Positions 1 through 9,817 of a stretch of DNA of 64,000 nucleotides are shown here, piece by piece (positions within the stretch are counted from its first letter, which is position 1; every line of letters starts with the position of its first letter). The stretch is from Cedecea davisae DSM 4568 (lineage in GTDB: Bacteria > Pseudomonadota > Gammaproteobacteria > Enterobacterales > Enterobacteriaceae): contig NZ_KE161030.1 in assembly GCF_000412335.2 (NCBI RefSeq), positions 642,015-706,014 of the forward strand, read 5' to 3'. The notes beneath the pieces are model-generated. The model worked only from the letters and a program-made list of their open reading frames with translations. It did not search any database and had not been told where the DNA came from. The position numbers and the translations under genes are program-made.

Positions 1-130
1 AGCAGTAATGGTAGTAATACGAGGCAGTTCTCTACTCTCAGAGAGTAGGACTGACGAACCGAAAGGTGAGTCAGAACGCTGCGAAGCAGCGGCCCGTAGG
101 GTGAACGCAAGTTCATCAACTGCCAGGCAT
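1..130 (+). other. 5S rRNA 3' end-like segment with stem-loop-rich insert
   Basis: The 13 bases at 118–130 equal the usual 3' end of enterobacterial 5S rRNA, and the following spacer leads into tRNA-Asp as in E. coli rrnH. The 5S body that should precede them is not seen. Instead, 25–117 holds consecutive hairpins: an 8-bp stem 32–39/41–48, a stem 51–74 with a GAAA loop and tandem GA/GA pairs, a stem 77–91 with the stable GCGAAGC turn, and a 7-bp stem 100–117 with a GCAA loop. Short 5S-like words occur at 8–15 and 41–49. It may be a 5S gene with an insertion, or a rearranged rrn terminus; the left part is outside the window. Confidence 0.4.
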
Positions 131-182
131 CAAATTAGCAGTAAACCGGGGCAACAAACCGGTGGTTGTAAAGAAATTCGGT

Positions 183-259
183 GGAGCGGTAGTTCAGTCG
201 GTTAGAATACCTGCCTGTCACGCAGGGGGTCGCGGGTTCGAGTCCCGTCCGTTCCGCCA
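183..259 (+). tRNA. aspU: tRNA-Asp (GTC anticodon)
   Basis: This 77-base cloverleaf has an encoded CCA, the CCTGTCACG anticodon arm and a GGTTCGAGTCC T-arm. It is identical to the copy at 9623–9699. The position after an rRNA operon end and before dkgB corresponds to aspU of E. coli. Confidence 0.97.
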
Positions 260-267
260 CTTATTTA

Positions 268-297
268 AGCCCTGAGTCTTAGACTCAGGGCTTTTTT
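268..297 (+). terminator. Rho-independent terminator after aspU
   Basis: A perfect 12-bp stem (268–279 with 281–292) is followed by a run of T at 292–297. It ends the rRNA/tRNA transcript. Confidence 0.9.
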
Positions 298-434
298 GTA
301 TCTGAAATTCCTAAAAACAGCCAGATTGTTGCTTTCTGAGCAAAAATCTTCTGCATTTATTCGTCTTTTTCGCCAAAGTTATCCCGGCCATAATCTTCCT
401 CATACAAACGCACACCCTTTAATGAGGTATAAAA

Positions 435-1241
435 ATGGCAATCCCTGCATTCGGTCTTGGTACTTTCCGCCTGAAAGACGACGTCGTCATCGCATCTGTT
501 AAAACCGCACTGGAACTCGGCTACCGTGCCGTAGACACCGCGCAAATCTATGATAATGAAGCGGCCGTTGGCCAGGCTCTGGAAGAGAGTGGAATTCCAC
601 GCGAAGAGCTCTTCATTACCACAAAAATTTGGACTGAGAACCTCAGCAAAGACAAGCTGATCCCAAGCCTGAAAGAGAGCCTGGCAAAGCTGCGTACTGA
701 CTACGTTGACTTGACTCTGATCCACTGGCCGTCACCGAATGATGCCGTACCGGTAGCAGAATTTATGCAGGCGCTGTTGGCCGCTAAAGAAGCCGGTTTG
801 ACCCGCCAGATTGGGATCTCTAACTTCACCGTCGAACTGATGCAGCAGGCGATTGATGCCGTTGGCGCAGAGAATATTGCGACCAACCAGATTGAGCTCT
901 CTCCGTACCTACAAAACCGCACGGTCGTTGAGTGGGCGAAACAGCATAACATCCACATCACTTCCTACATGACGCTTGCTTACGGCAAAGCGCTGGCGGA
1001 TGAAACCATCGCTCGTATTGCGCAAAAACATCAGGCGACTCCGGCTCAGGTTATTCTGGCGTGGGCGATGGCTTTAGGCTATGCAGTCATCCCTTCTTCT
1101 ACCAAACGCGCCAACCTGGAAAGTAACCTTCAGGCGCTGACTCTGAAGCTGGATGCAGAAGATATGGCAGCCATTGCGACTCTCGAATGTAATGACCGCC
1201 TGGTCAGCCCGGAAGGCCTTGCTCCGAAGTGGGATAATTAA
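435..1241 (+). CDS. dkgB: 2,5-diketo-D-gluconate reductase B / methylglyoxal reductase
   Basis: This is an aldo-keto reductase of 268 residues, close to the 267 of E. coli DkgB. Such enzymes use NADPH to reduce methylglyoxal and 2,5-diketogluconate in the cytosol. The catalytic tetrad is visible as Asp34, Tyr39, Lys64 and His97, and the phosphate-binding end of the barrel ([10 protein letters not shown]) is present. The gene lies directly after aspU, as in E. coli, and converges on yafC with only 6 bases between the stops. A GC-rich hairpin at 1252–1272, inside the 3' end of yafC, may stop transcripts from both sides. Confidence 0.95.
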   Translation: MAIPAFGLGTFRLKDDVVIASVKTALELGYRAVDTAQIYDNEAAVGQALEESGIPREELFITTKIWTENLSKDKLIPSLKESLAKLRTDYVDLTLIHWPSPNDAVPVAEFMQALLAAKEAGLTRQIGISNFTVELMQQAIDAVGAENIATNQIELSPYLQNRTVVEWAKQHNIHITSYMTLAYGKALADETIARIAQKHQATPAQVILAWAMALGYAVIPSSTKRANLESNLQALTLKLDAEDMAAIATLECNDRLVSPEGLAPKWDN

Positions 1242-1247
1242 TCCTGA

Positions 1248-2150
1248 CTACGGCCCCTTCGGGGGCTGTTTAACCGCATCACTGAGAAAATCAATAAACG
1301 CCCGGATGCGGGTACTTACCGCACGATCGCTGTAATATACCGCACTAAACGGCATTTCTACCGGCAAACGCTTGTCTGCCAGCAGCTCGACAAATTCCCC
1401 GCTTTCAATTTCCCTATCGATCATAAAGTCCGACAGACACGCGATGCCATTACCCGTCAGGCATAGCTGCTTGAGCGTTTCTCCGCTGTTTGATGACAGC
1501 CCCGGCGTTATCTCTAATAGCTGACCGTCGGCCTGGGCAACTGGCCAGCGGTTAAGTGAAGAAGGCTCTGTAAAACCCAGGCAAACGTGGCTGATGAGAT
1601 CTTCGGCGCTTTGCGGTGTACCGCGCGCTGCCAGATAATCAGGCGAAGCGATAATCTTCCGATAGCTATTAAATAGTGGGCGGGCACGCAGGCTTGAGTC
1701 CGTGAGAGTGCCCACCCGAATAGCCACATCCACCTTGCGCTCAATCAGATTGATAAACGTCTCAGACGATACCAGTGAAAGCGTCATTTCCGGGTAGCGT
1801 TCGCGGAAAGGTTTGATGAGCGGCATCAGCAAATGCAGCATCACCGGCGTAGCGGCATCAATGCGTAATAATCCGCGTGGCGTTTGCTTACTCTCCATCA
1901 CTTCATTTTCTGCCGCTGCCATCGCCTGCAATATTTGCTGCACGTTGCGAAAATAGCGCTCGCCTTCTTCCGTCAGGCTCAGCTGGCGTGTGGTTCGATT
2001 AAGCAGGCTAACGCCCAGCTTCATTTCCAGCTTCTTAACGGCTCTGCTTACCGCAGAGTTTGCCTGGCCTAGCTGTTCCGCTGCGCGGCTAAAACTGCCG
2101 CTTTCCACTACCGCAACGAATATCGCGAGTTCTTCAGAAGTAGCCTTCAT
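1248..2150 (-). CDS. yafC: LysR-family transcriptional regulator YafC
   Basis: The 300-residue protein has an N-terminal winged helix-turn-helix (about residues 1–60, with the [23 protein letters not shown] core) and a substrate-binding domain of the LysR type. Length and place match E. coli YafC. It is transcribed away from an MFS exporter gene at 2255, and the 104-base gap between their starts is the natural site for LysR control. By the usual rule for divergent LysR pairs, the exporter is its likely target. The ligand is unknown. Confidence 0.88.
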   Translation of the reverse strand: MKATSEELAIFVAVVESGSFSRAAEQLGQANSAVSRAVKKLEMKLGVSLLNRTTRQLSLTEEGERYFRNVQQILQAMAAAENEVMESKQTPRGLLRIDAATPVMLHLLMPLIKPFRERYPEMTLSLVSSETFINLIERKVDVAIRVGTLTDSSLRARPLFNSYRKIIASPDYLAARGTPQSAEDLISHVCLGFTEPSSLNRWPVAQADGQLLEITPGLSSNSGETLKQLCLTGNGIACLSDFMIDREIESGEFVELLADKRLPVEMPFSAVYYSDRAVSTRIRAFIDFLSDAVKQPPKGP

Positions 2151-2254
2151 TGTTGCTCCACAAGCAAAATTCTATTGAGATTTTACATATTTTTGTTATT
2201 TAAACATCCGGCCATACTACGTGTCATCAAAAGACACCTGTTATGGAGTAAATT

Positions 2255-3430
2255 ATGCCTCTGGCGCTTCTCGCACTGACTATCAGTGCCTTCGCAATCG
2301 GCACTACCGAATTTGTTCTTGTCGGGCTGGTGCCCACCATCGCCGATCAGCTGGCTATTTCTGTGCCTTCCGCAGGGCTGCTGGTCTCTATATATGCTCT
2401 TGGCGTTGCTATCGGTGCGCCGGTGCTGACGGCCCTGACCGGTAAACTGCCTCGTAAGCAGCTGCTTATTGGCCTGATGGCGCTGTTTACCGCCGGTAAC
2501 GTGCTGGCCTGGCTGTCGCCTAATTATGAGACTCTCGTGGTTGCGCGTCTGCTTACCGGCTTGGCTCACGGCGTGTTCTTCTCTATTGGCTCGACCATCG
2601 CTACCAGCCTGGTACCAAAAGAGAAAGCCGCATCCGCCATCGCAATTATGTTCGGCGGCCTGACCGTCGCGTTGGTGACCGGTGTGCCGCTGGGAACCTT
2701 CATCGGGCAGCACTTTGGCTGGCGTGAGACTTTCCTTGCGGTATCGCTAATTGGCCCGATTGCGCTGGTGAGCAGCATGATCCTTATCCCGAAAGATATT
2801 CCAAACCGTGCGCTGGCGAGTATTAAAGAGCAATTGCAGGTATTAACCCACCCGCGCCTGGTTCTGATCTATCTGGTTACCGCTCTGGGCTACGGCGGCG
2901 TGTTTACCGCTTTCACCTTCCTTGCTCCGATGATGCAGGATCTTGCAGGCTTTTCACCTTCGGCAGTTAGCTGGATCTTGCTTGGTTATGGCGTATCCGT
3001 TGCTATCGGTAATATCTGGGGAGGCAAACTGGCGGACCGCCACGGCGCTGTTCCGGCATTAAAGTTCATCTTTGCTGCTCTGGCCGTGCTGCTGCTGGTA
3101 TTCCAGTTCACCGCCCACTCACATATCGGCGCGCTGATTACGATTCTGATTATGGGGATCTTTGCTTTCGGTAACGTGCCAGGGTTGCAGGTCTACGTGG
3201 TACAGAAAGCGGAACAGTTCACGCCTAACGCCGTCGATGTCGCCTCTGGACTGAACATCGCCGCATTTAACGTGGGTATCGCTATCGGCTCTGTTATTGG
3301 TGGCCAGACGGTACAAAACTATGGCCTGGCGCAGACTCCGTGGATCGGTGCCGTAATTGTTGTCTTTGCCCTGCTGTTGATTGGCGTGAGCGGTAAACTG
3401 GATAAGCGCTCTCGTGTAGCAATGGGTTGA
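2255..3430 (+). CDS. MFS transporter, DHA1 drug/sugar efflux type (YdhP/AraJ-like)
   Basis: The 391-residue protein is almost wholly hydrophobic with about 12 membrane segments. The opening ISAFAIGTTEF and the LARLLTGLAHGVFF region are typical of the YdhP/AraJ group of inner-membrane proton-driven exporters. The start at 2255 follows a TTATGGAG ribosome site. It is divergent from the LysR gene yafC, so the two probably form a regulator–exporter unit. As I recall, E. coli K-12 has no exporter between yafC and yafD, so this is an addition to the usual order. The substrate cannot be told from sequence. Confidence 0.85.
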   Translation: MPLALLALTISAFAIGTTEFVLVGLVPTIADQLAISVPSAGLLVSIYALGVAIGAPVLTALTGKLPRKQLLIGLMALFTAGNVLAWLSPNYETLVVARLLTGLAHGVFFSIGSTIATSLVPKEKAASAIAIMFGGLTVALVTGVPLGTFIGQHFGWRETFLAVSLIGPIALVSSMILIPKDIPNRALASIKEQLQVLTHPRLVLIYLVTALGYGGVFTAFTFLAPMMQDLAGFSPSAVSWILLGYGVSVAIGNIWGGKLADRHGAVPALKFIFAALAVLLLVFQFTAHSHIGALITILIMGIFAFGNVPGLQVYVVQKAEQFTPNAVDVASGLNIAAFNVGIAIGSVIGGQTVQNYGLAQTPWIGAVIVVFALLLIGVSGKLDKRSRVAMG

Positions 3431-3439
3431 ATCTCCCGA

Positions 3440-3465
3440 CAGGAGCGTAGCGTTTTACGCTCCTG
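3440..3465 (+). terminator. Stem-loop after the MFS gene
   Basis: A 10-bp inverted repeat (3440–3449 with 3456–3465) lies 10 bases after the MFS stop. It has no strong T run, so termination may be weak. Confidence 0.5.
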
Positions 3466-3574
3466 AATTGCATTGGTTTGTAATGGTCGTTGAAAGTCTG
3501 CGCTAAAATCCCTATAACTGAAAGATAGCCCACGCCCTGTGGGCATTTTGAGTTACAGAGGTCGTCAGTCAAAC

Positions 3575-4378
3575 GTGCACAAGAATACCTATGCCATGCG
3601 ATATGTAGCCGGACAGCCAGCGGAGCGAATTTTGCCTCCCGGCTCGTTTGCTAACATTGGTCAGGCATTACCACCCGGTGAACCGTTGCCCGGTCAGGGC
3701 AATTTGCGGGTACTGGTGTGGAACATCTTTAAGCAGCAGCGGGCCGACTGGCTTTCGGTGCTGCAAACTTTCGGTAAAGATGCGCAACTGGTGTTATTGC
3801 AGGAAGCGCAAACCACCCCTGAATTAGTCAGGTTTGCCACCAGCAACTATCTGGCGGCCGACCAGGTTCCCGCTTTTGTGTTACCGCAGCACCCGTCTGG
3901 CGTCATGACGCTTTCTGCTGCTCATCCCGTTTATTGCTGCCCGCTTCGCGAACGCGAGCCTATCCTGCGCTTATCTAAATCTGCTCTGGTGACGGTTTAC
4001 CCGCTTCCCGATGGCCGCATGCTGATGGTTATTAATATCCACGCGGTCAATTTTAGCCTTGGCGTAGATGTCTACAGCAAGCAACTGGGGCCGATTGGCG
4101 ATCAAATCGGGCATCACAATGGGCCGGTTATTATGGCCGGTGATTTTAATGCCTGGAGCCGCCCGCGTATGAATGCCTTGTTCCGCTTTGCGCGTGAGAT
4201 GACGCTGCGTGAAGTTCGCTTTACCGACGATCACCGCCGCCGGGCGTTTGGTCGTCCGCTCGATTTCGTCTTCTACCGTGGCCTGAACGTTACCGAAGCC
4301 TCCGTGCTGGTAACCCGCGCTTCCGATCACAACCCGCTACTAGTTGAATTCCGTCCCGGCAAGCCTGAGCTGAAATAA
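3575..4378 (+). CDS. yafD: Endonuclease/exonuclease/phosphatase-family protein YafD
   Basis: The GTG at 3575 gives 267 residues and an N-terminus ([22 protein letters not shown] region) that lines up with the 266-residue E. coli YafD; the upstream in-frame ATG at 3539 would add residues not conserved there. The fold is that of metal-dependent phosphoesterases: the [22 protein letters not shown] and [10 protein letters not shown] segments supply the Asn, Glu, Asp/Asn and Asp/His metal and catalytic residues. The substrate is unknown to me. The gene is followed by yafE in the same direction. Confidence 0.9.
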   Translation: MHKNTYAMRYVAGQPAERILPPGSFANIGQALPPGEPLPGQGNLRVLVWNIFKQQRADWLSVLQTFGKDAQLVLLQEAQTTPELVRFATSNYLAADQVPAFVLPQHPSGVMTLSAAHPVYCCPLREREPILRLSKSALVTVYPLPDGRMLMVINIHAVNFSLGVDVYSKQLGPIGDQIGHHNGPVIMAGDFNAWSRPRMNALFRFAREMTLREVRFTDDHRRRAFGRPLDFVFYRGLNVTEASVLVTRASDHNPLLVEFRPGKPELK

Positions 4379-4449
4379 GGTTCGTCAGGTCTGCCGTTGG
4401 GCAGACCTGTGCGCTGCCCTTTTTCTTACTTAACCGCAAGGACATAACG

Positions 4450-5217
4450 ATGACAACACAATCCCATCACGACAAAGTCGGTCAGCAGTTTGGTTCCCAG
4501 GCCAGCGCTTATTTAACCAGCACGGTTCATGCCTCCGGGCGGGATCTGGAGCGCCTTAGCGCTCGCCTGAACGATTTTCCTAATGCCGTTCTGCTGGACA
4601 TGGGATGCGGGGCAGGGCACGCCAGTTTTATTGCTGCCGCAAAAGTTAAATCAGTCGTCGCTTACGATTTATCAGAGCAAATGCTGGCCGTAGTCGCGGA
4701 TGCCGCAACCACGCGCGGCATTACCAATATCGCTACCCGTCAGGGCTACGCGGAAGAGCTGCCTTTCGATGAGGGCACTTTTGATGTGGTGATTAGCCGC
4801 TATTCGGCGCACCACTGGCACGACGTCGGCCAGGCCCTGCGTGAGGTTAAGCGCGTCCTTAAGCCGGGTGGGGTGGCTATCTTTATGGACGTCACCTCTC
4901 CGGGGCATCCGGTGAAGGATATCTGGCTGCAAACGGTGGAAGCGCTGCGAGATACTTCCCACGTGCGCAACTATTCCAGCGGCGAGTGGCTGAGCCTGTT
5001 TAACGATGCAGGCCTGATGACCCGCAGCGTATTGTGCGACCGTCTGAACCTCGAGTTTTCCAGCTGGATAGCCAGAATGAGAACGCCGATAGTGCTGTCG
5101 GACGCTATCCGCGCCTATCAGAAAAGCGCCTCGGATGAGGTCAAACACTACTTTGAATTACAGCGGGACGGCTCGTTTACCAGCGATATCATTATGCTGG
5201 AGGCCTGGAAGGCGTAA
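4450..5217 (+). CDS. yafE: SAM-dependent class I methyltransferase YafE
   Basis: The 255-residue protein has the class I methyltransferase nucleotide site LDMGCGAGHAS (about residues 48–58), an acidic loop after strand 2 (VVAYDLSEQM) and a FDVVISRYSAHHW motif IV of the UbiE/COQ5-like group. The E. coli protein is annotated shorter, but the N-terminus here, with its ATG after an AAGGACATAACG ribosome site, reads naturally. The substrate is not known. The gene is probably co-transcribed with yafD across the 71-base gap and ends at a strong shared terminator. Confidence 0.88.
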   Translation: MTTQSHHDKVGQQFGSQASAYLTSTVHASGRDLERLSARLNDFPNAVLLDMGCGAGHASFIAAAKVKSVVAYDLSEQMLAVVADAATTRGITNIATRQGYAEELPFDEGTFDVVISRYSAHHWHDVGQALREVKRVLKPGGVAIFMDVTSPGHPVKDIWLQTVEALRDTSHVRNYSSGEWLSLFNDAGLMTRSVLCDRLNLEFSSWIARMRTPIVLSDAIRAYQKSASDEVKHYFELQRDGSFTSDIIMLEAWKA

Positions 5218-5227
5218 CGCAGAAAAG

Positions 5228-5254
5228 AAAAAGGCACCGGTAAGGTGCCTTTTT
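5228..5254. terminator. Bidirectional terminator between yafE and mltD
   Basis: An 11-bp stem (5228–5238 with 5244–5254) carries an A run on one side and a T run on the other, so it can end both converging transcripts. Confidence 0.92.
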
Positions 5255-5262
5255 AGTGCTTA

Positions 5263-6636
5263 TCAGGTCTCTGGTGAAGAATTACCGCTGACAAACAGCG
5301 TCAGCCGATCTCCAGGCTTCAGGTCATCTGTACTGCTGTTCCAGCGCATCACATCTTTGATGTTCACGCCATGACGTTTAGCAATACTCGACAAGGAATC
5401 ACCCTTGCGCACCTGATAGGTGATGCTGCTATTGTCGGCTAACTGCGCACCAGCATTATTCACGCTGAGCGTTTGCCCGACTTTCAGGTGCGTGCCGCGC
5501 AGTTTGTTCCAGCTTTGCAAATCTTTGCTATTCACGCCGAGGCGGGAAGCGATGCTGGACAGGGTATCCCCGGAACGCACCTTATAAGATTTGTTGCCGC
5601 CCGCGCTGCTGCGGTTATCCGCAACTAACGTTGGCTGAACATCTGCAATCTCGCCGGAGGCGAGGGAGCTACGCAACTGTGCCGCGTGTTTTTTAGGCAC
5701 CATCACATATTGCGGGCCGCTTTTCCCAACGGTTGAACTCTTCACGCCGGCGTTGAAGGTCTTCAGGTTGGTTAGCGACATGCCTGCCATTTCGGCAACC
5801 TGCGTTAACTCAACCGGATTGTTGACTTCAACACGCGCCAGCGCGCGGCTTTCATCCGTCGTCGGCAAACGTACACCGTACCTCTGGCTATTTTTGAGAA
5901 TATCGCTCAAAGCCAGCATCTTGGGTACGTATACTTTTGTTTCTCGTGGCAGAGCAAGCGACCAGAAATCGGTAGGTTTACCCCGCGATTTATTCGCTTT
6001 AATGGCGTTCAACACCCGGCCTTCGCCGCTGTTATACGCCGCCACGGTCAACAACCAGTCGCCGTCAAACATCTTATTTAAACGCTGCATCATATCCAGC
6101 GCTGCGGTGGTTGAAGCCACTACATCGCGGCGTGCATCGTACGCTTTGGTCTGCTTAAGACCGTAATTGCGCCCCGTACTTGGAATAATCTGCCAAATGC
6201 CTGCGGCATTCGCGCTAGACGTCGCGTGGGGGTCAAAAGCGCTCTCCACTATGGGTAGTAGTACTAGTTCCATCGGCATGTTGCGTTTCTTAACCTGCCC
6301 GGCAATCCAGTACATATACGGCTCTGCCCGTAATGTTACATCGTGGAGATAGCTCTTATTACTCAGGTACTTCTGTTTCTGTTCGCGGATCCGGACGTTT
6401 TCCGGTATCCCCATCTTTAGCTCGTTGCCGATGAAGTTCCACAGGTTTTGATCTTGCGCGAGGAAGGTTCCATCATCCATCCATCGCGCAGAGGTCGCTC
6501 GACCCGTGTACTTTCCTGCTTCACCTTGACCAGCTGCAGACAGACTCTGTGCGTGCTGTTGAATGTTAGCGTCATGCTTTGACGCCTGGCACCCGACAAG
6601 CAAGACAGAGGCGAGTAGTATCGCTTTTGCCTTCAT
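5263..6636 (-). CDS. mltD: Membrane-bound lytic murein transglycosylase D
   Basis: The 457-residue lipoprotein cuts the glycan strands of peptidoglycan, leaving 1,6-anhydro ends. The signal peptide ends in a lipobox LVGC with Cys16 as the lipidated residue. The family 1 transglycosylase domain follows, with the catalytic Glu at residue 131 (ESAFDP) and the SSANAAGIWQI segment. Two LysM peptidoglycan-binding repeats lie at about 350–392 and 407–450. E. coli MltD has 452 residues. It lies 70 bases after gloB on the same strand, as in E. coli. Confidence 0.95.
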   Translation of the reverse strand: MKAKAILLASVLLVGCQASKHDANIQQHAQSLSAAGQGEAGKYTGRATSARWMDDGTFLAQDQNLWNFIGNELKMGIPENVRIREQKQKYLSNKSYLHDVTLRAEPYMYWIAGQVKKRNMPMELVLLPIVESAFDPHATSSANAAGIWQIIPSTGRNYGLKQTKAYDARRDVVASTTAALDMMQRLNKMFDGDWLLTVAAYNSGEGRVLNAIKANKSRGKPTDFWSLALPRETKVYVPKMLALSDILKNSQRYGVRLPTTDESRALARVEVNNPVELTQVAEMAGMSLTNLKTFNAGVKSSTVGKSGPQYVMVPKKHAAQLRSSLASGEIADVQPTLVADNRSSAGGNKSYKVRSGDTLSSIASRLGVNSKDLQSWNKLRGTHLKVGQTLSVNNAGAQLADNSSITYQVRKGDSLSSIAKRHGVNIKDVMRWNSSTDDLKPGDRLTLFVSGNSSPET

Positions 6637-6706
6637 GTGTGTGTCAATGGTTGCTTAAAAGACGAGCGATAATACCGTCGCCTTTTCGACAACACAACCA
6701 GAAAAT

Positions 6707-7462
6707 TCAGAAGCTGTCCTTCTTTGCCCTTAACCAGGCGAATATTTCCTGGGGTTGTTGCAAGTTTGTTTCTTTTTGGATTTTACTTTTTAAAACAGGA
6801 TCTTCCATGCGTAAAAAAACATTTATTTGGCGTTCTGTTTGCAGCGAGGACGGCAAGGTTGAGTGGTTTTTTGCGCGTAACTCCTTCACTTTTCGGTAAT
6901 ATCCGACTATTTGCTCATCCTCGGGTAAAATACTTAAGGCAAACTTGATGTTGGATTCCGTATACTCATGTGCGCAACAAATTAATGTTTCCGCAGGGAG
7001 CTTGTTAAGCTTTTGAAATGAATTGAACATCTGCTCTGGAGTGCCTTCAAATAGCCTCCCGCAGCCGCCGGAAAACATCGTGTCACCGCAGAATAGATAA
7101 GGAAAATTAAAAAAGCAGATATGGCCTAAAGTGTGACCAGGTGTTGCTATGACGCTATATTCCTCGCCAAACAGGCTAAACTTGTCGCCTTCGCCTACTA
7201 TCCGGGTCGCGCCTTTCAGGCGGGTTTCTTCCGGGCCGTACACTTCAATCGCCGGGTATTTCTCTTTAAGCTGCAGGACGCCGCCAACGTGGTCGGCATG
7301 ATGATGCGTCAGCAAAATCGCCTTGGGCTGCCAGTCGTTTTCCTCAATAGCTTTCAGTACCGGAGCGGCCTCGCCCGGGTCGACAATCACGCATTTTCCC
7401 GACTCGTTATTAAGCACCCAGATGTAGTTGTCCTGGAAGGCGCGAATACTGTTAAGATTCAT
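6707..7462 (-). CDS. gloB: Hydroxyacylglutathione hydrolase (glyoxalase II)
   Basis: This 251-residue metallo-beta-lactamase-fold enzyme hydrolyses S-D-lactoylglutathione to glutathione and D-lactate, the second step of methylglyoxal removal. The metal motif THHHADH is present near residue 53, followed by [21 protein letters not shown] and CAHEYT ligands. Length equals the E. coli enzyme. It is divergent from yafS, with 36 bases between the starts, and lies upstream of mltD. Methylglyoxal is also a substrate of dkgB in this window. Confidence 0.96.
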   Translation of the reverse strand: MNLNSIRAFQDNYIWVLNNESGKCVIVDPGEAAPVLKAIEENDWQPKAILLTHHHADHVGGVLQLKEKYPAIEVYGPEETRLKGATRIVGEGDKFSLFGEEYSVIATPGHTLGHICFFNFPYLFCGDTMFSGGCGRLFEGTPEQMFNSFQKLNKLPAETLICCAHEYTESNIKFALSILPEDEQIVGYYRKVKELRAKNHSTLPSSLQTERQINVFLRMEDPVLKSKIQKETNLQQPQEIFAWLRAKKDSF

Positions 7463-7498
7463 AATTCAACCTCTCGTTAGGCTATTAGGAAGGTAGTG

Positions 7499-8266
7499 AT
7501 GAAACCGGCAAGGATACCTGACATTCTCACTTCCCCCCATCACTGGGAGCAACTGCCCTGGGGAGAATACTACCGGGAAGCGCTCAACCAGCAGCTGCGC
7601 CCGTGGCTTGGCAAAATGTTCGGTTTTCACCTGCTGAAAATCGGTAATCTGAGTGCGGAGATAGACACCGAAGCCTGTGCTATTTCGCATCAGGTCAATG
7701 TGGCACTTCAGGGAGAGAGTCTACAGGTGAATGCCGATCCGTTGCATTTGCCTTTCGCGGCAAAATCGGTTGATGCCTGCCTGCTGGCCCACACGTTGCC
7801 CTGGTGCCCGGACCCTCATCGCCTGCTGCGTGAAGTAGACAGAGTGCTGATTGACGACGGCTGGATTGTGCTCAGCAGCTTTAACCCCATCAGTTTACTG
7901 GGGCTGGGCAAGACAATCCCGTTCCTGCGCAAACGCGTGCCATATAATAGCCGCATGTTTACCCCTATGCGTCAGTTTGACTGGCTTGCACTGCTTAACT
8001 TTGAAGTGATGTACCGGCGGAGTTTTCAGGTGCTGCCCTGGCACCGGCAGGGGGGAAAGATGTTGAGCACCCATTTACCGGCGCTCGGCTGTATGCACGT
8101 TATCGTGGCGCGTAAGCGCACGCTGCCGCTGACCCTGAACCCGATGAAGAGCCGCAAAGCGAAAAATCAGATTCGCTCCGCGGTAGGTGCGACGCGGCAG
8201 TATAGTGAAGCCGTTAAGGCGCAGCCGCATCCGGCTGATAACCCACATCCTCACGAACAGGATTAG
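7499..8266 (+). CDS. yafS: SAM-dependent methyltransferase-like protein YafS
   Basis: I take the ATG at 7499 rather than the GTG three bases earlier, since the AGGAAGG ribosome site sits 6–8 bases before it. The 255-residue protein resembles E. coli YafS. It has a methyltransferase core in which the usual glycine-rich SAM loop is poorly kept (near [13 protein letters not shown]), while the [26 protein letters not shown] segment is clear. Function is unknown. Its 3' end overlaps the 3' end of the convergent rnhA by 53 bases. Confidence 0.85.
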   Translation: MKPARIPDILTSPHHWEQLPWGEYYREALNQQLRPWLGKMFGFHLLKIGNLSAEIDTEACAISHQVNVALQGESLQVNADPLHLPFAAKSVDACLLAHTLPWCPDPHRLLREVDRVLIDDGWIVLSSFNPISLLGLGKTIPFLRKRVPYNSRMFTPMRQFDWLALLNFEVMYRRSFQVLPWHRQGGKMLSTHLPALGCMHVIVARKRTLPLTLNPMKSRKAKNQIRSAVGATRQYSEAVKAQPHPADNPHPHEQD

Positions 8267-8690
8267 ACGCAGCGTTGCGGGCCAGTTCGTCGCAGCGTTC
8301 GTTTTCCGGGTGGCCCGCGTGGCCTTTAACCCATTCCCACTTGATTTCGTGCTGGTTCAGCGCGGCATCCAGGCGCTTCCAAAGATCGACATTTTTTACC
8401 GGTTTTTTGTCAGCCGTTTTCCAGCCGCGTTTCTTCCAGTTATGGATCCACTGGGTGATTCCCTGGCGCACATACTGACTGTCGGTGCTCAGCACGATAT
8501 CGCACGGCTCGATTAGGGCTTCAAGCGCAACAATCGCGGCCATCATCTCCATGCGGTTATTGGTCGTAAGGCGAAACCCTTCGCTAAAAATTTTTTCGTG
8601 CTGCTTGTACCGTAAAATTGCACCGTAGCCGCCCGGGCCTGGGTTACCCAGGCAGGAGCCGTCGGTGAAAACTTCTACCTGTTTACGCAT
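8214..8690 (-). CDS. rnhA: Ribonuclease HI
   Basis: The 158-residue cytosolic enzyme cuts RNA in RNA–DNA hybrids, removing R-loops and primers. All active residues are in their E. coli positions: Asp10, Glu48, Asp70, His124 and Asp134. The start at 8690 gives [18 protein letters not shown], matching the family; the open frame further upstream runs antisense to dnaQ and is not used. The gene is divergent from dnaQ (66 bases between starts), the classic rnhA–dnaQ arrangement, and overlaps the end of yafS. Confidence 0.97.
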   Translation of the reverse strand: MRKQVEVFTDGSCLGNPGPGGYGAILRYKQHEKIFSEGFRLTTNNRMEMMAAIVALEALIEPCDIVLSTDSQYVRQGITQWIHNWKKRGWKTADKKPVKNVDLWKRLDAALNQHEIKWEWVKGHAGHPENERCDELARNAASNPVREDVGYQPDAAAP

Positions 8691-8756
8691 CTCTGGTAGA
8701 CTTCCTTTGATGAAAAAGCCAAGTCTGACATAAACGAGCGCGATGAGCACAGCTAT

Positions 8757-9488
8757 ATGATTTCTACAGCCACCAGACAGATAGTCCTCGATACCGAAAC
8801 CACCGGTATGAACCAAATCGGTGCTCACTACGAGGGGCATCGCATTATCGAGATTGGTGCGGTTGAAGTTATCAACCGCCGCCTGACGGGCAATAACTTC
8901 CACGTCTACCTGAAGCCGGACCGGCTGGTGGATCCGGAAGCCTTTGGCGTTCACGGTATCGCCGACGAGTTCCTGGCAGATAAACCGACGTTTGACCAGG
9001 TGGCCGACTCGTTTCTCGACTACATTCGCGGTGCCGAACTGGTTATTCACAACGCGTCGTTTGATATCGGCTTTATGGACTACGAGTTCAGCAAGCTGCG
9101 GCGCGATATCCCAAAAACAGAAACCTTCTGTAAGATTACCGACAGCCTGGCGATGGCCCGTAAGATGTTCCCGGGCAAGCGAAACAGCCTCGATGCACTC
9201 TGCTCGCGCTACGAAATAGACAACAGCAAACGTACGCTGCACGGCGCATTACTCGATGCCCAGATCCTCTCCGACGTCTATCTGATGATGACCGGCGGGC
9301 AGACATCGCTGAAGTTTTCTATGGAAGGGGATGTTCAGCAGCAGCAGGGCAATGATGGAATACAGCGCGTTGTGCGCCGGGCGTCGGGCATGCGGGTTAT
9401 TCACGCCAGCGATGAAGAGCTGATTGCCCATGAATCACGCCTCGATTTGGTGCAAAAGAAGGGCGGAAGCTGCCTGTGGCGCAGCTAA
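8757..9488 (+). CDS. dnaQ: DNA polymerase III epsilon subunit (3'-5' proofreading exonuclease)
   Basis: The 243-residue subunit proofreads the replicative polymerase. The DnaQ exonuclease motifs are seen: Asp12 and Glu14 in VLDTETTG, the ExoII Asp near 103 ([11 protein letters not shown]) and the HGALLDAQ motif carrying His162 and Asp167. A clamp-binding stretch (QTSLKF) and the C-terminal alpha-binding tail ending in [10 protein letters not shown] follow. Length equals E. coli DnaQ. It is divergent from rnhA and followed by aspV, as in E. coli. Confidence 0.98.
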   Translation: MISTATRQIVLDTETTGMNQIGAHYEGHRIIEIGAVEVINRRLTGNNFHVYLKPDRLVDPEAFGVHGIADEFLADKPTFDQVADSFLDYIRGAELVIHNASFDIGFMDYEFSKLRRDIPKTETFCKITDSLAMARKMFPGKRNSLDALCSRYEIDNSKRTLHGALLDAQILSDVYLMMTGGQTSLKFSMEGDVQQQQGNDGIQRVVRRASGMRVIHASDEELIAHESRLDLVQKKGGSCLWRS

Positions 9489-9563
9489 AAATGGCTAAAA
9501 TGAGTTAAAAATCATCACTCAGGTGGTTTTTAAAGCAAACGGTTAATTTTGTGATAAAAAGCA

Positions 9564-9592
9564 TTGACGGTTTCCGGGGCAAACCGTAATAT
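9564..9592 (+). promoter_or_regulatory. Sigma-70 promoter of aspV
   Basis: TTGACG (9564–9569) and TAATAT (9587–9592) are 17 bases apart and followed by a GC-rich discriminator, as is usual for stringently controlled tRNA promoters. Confidence 0.85.
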
Positions 9593-9622
9593 TCGCCTCG
9601 TTCCCGACGGGGAACAAAACGC

Positions 9623-9699
9623 GGAGCGGTAGTTCAGTCGGTTAGAATACCTGCCTGTCACGCAGGGGGTCGCGGGTTCGAGTCCCGTCCGTTCCGCCA
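9623..9699 (+). tRNA. aspV: tRNA-Asp (GTC anticodon)
   Basis: This 77-base sequence is identical to 183–259, with encoded CCA. The position after dnaQ corresponds to aspV in E. coli. Confidence 0.97.
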
Positions 9700-9707
9700 C
9701 AATTTAG

Positions 9708-9737
9708 AAGGCCTGAGTCAGCAATGATTCAGGCCTT
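9708..9737 (+). terminator. Terminator stem-loop after aspV
   Basis: A 13-bp near-perfect stem (9708–9720 with 9725–9737) follows the tRNA directly. The T tract is poor. Confidence 0.65.
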
Positions 9738-9817
9738 CGTCGTTTCTGCCGTCCAGGTGGATACGTCTTGCGATATTCGCCCCGCACCTTTTGACGCGGG
9801 GCCCGCCTGAATAAACG

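Noticed and set aside
8..205. 65-codon open frame at the left edge
   Set aside because: It runs through the 5S-like hairpins into tRNA-Asp; it is RNA-gene territory.
8691..9242. Long in-frame extension upstream of rnhA
   Set aside because: It is antisense to dnaQ; the conserved RnhA start is at 8690.
183..9699. Identical tRNA-Asp pair as ends of a mobile element
   Set aside because: The DNA between is conserved core (dkgB to dnaQ), and the same arrangement occurs in E. coli.
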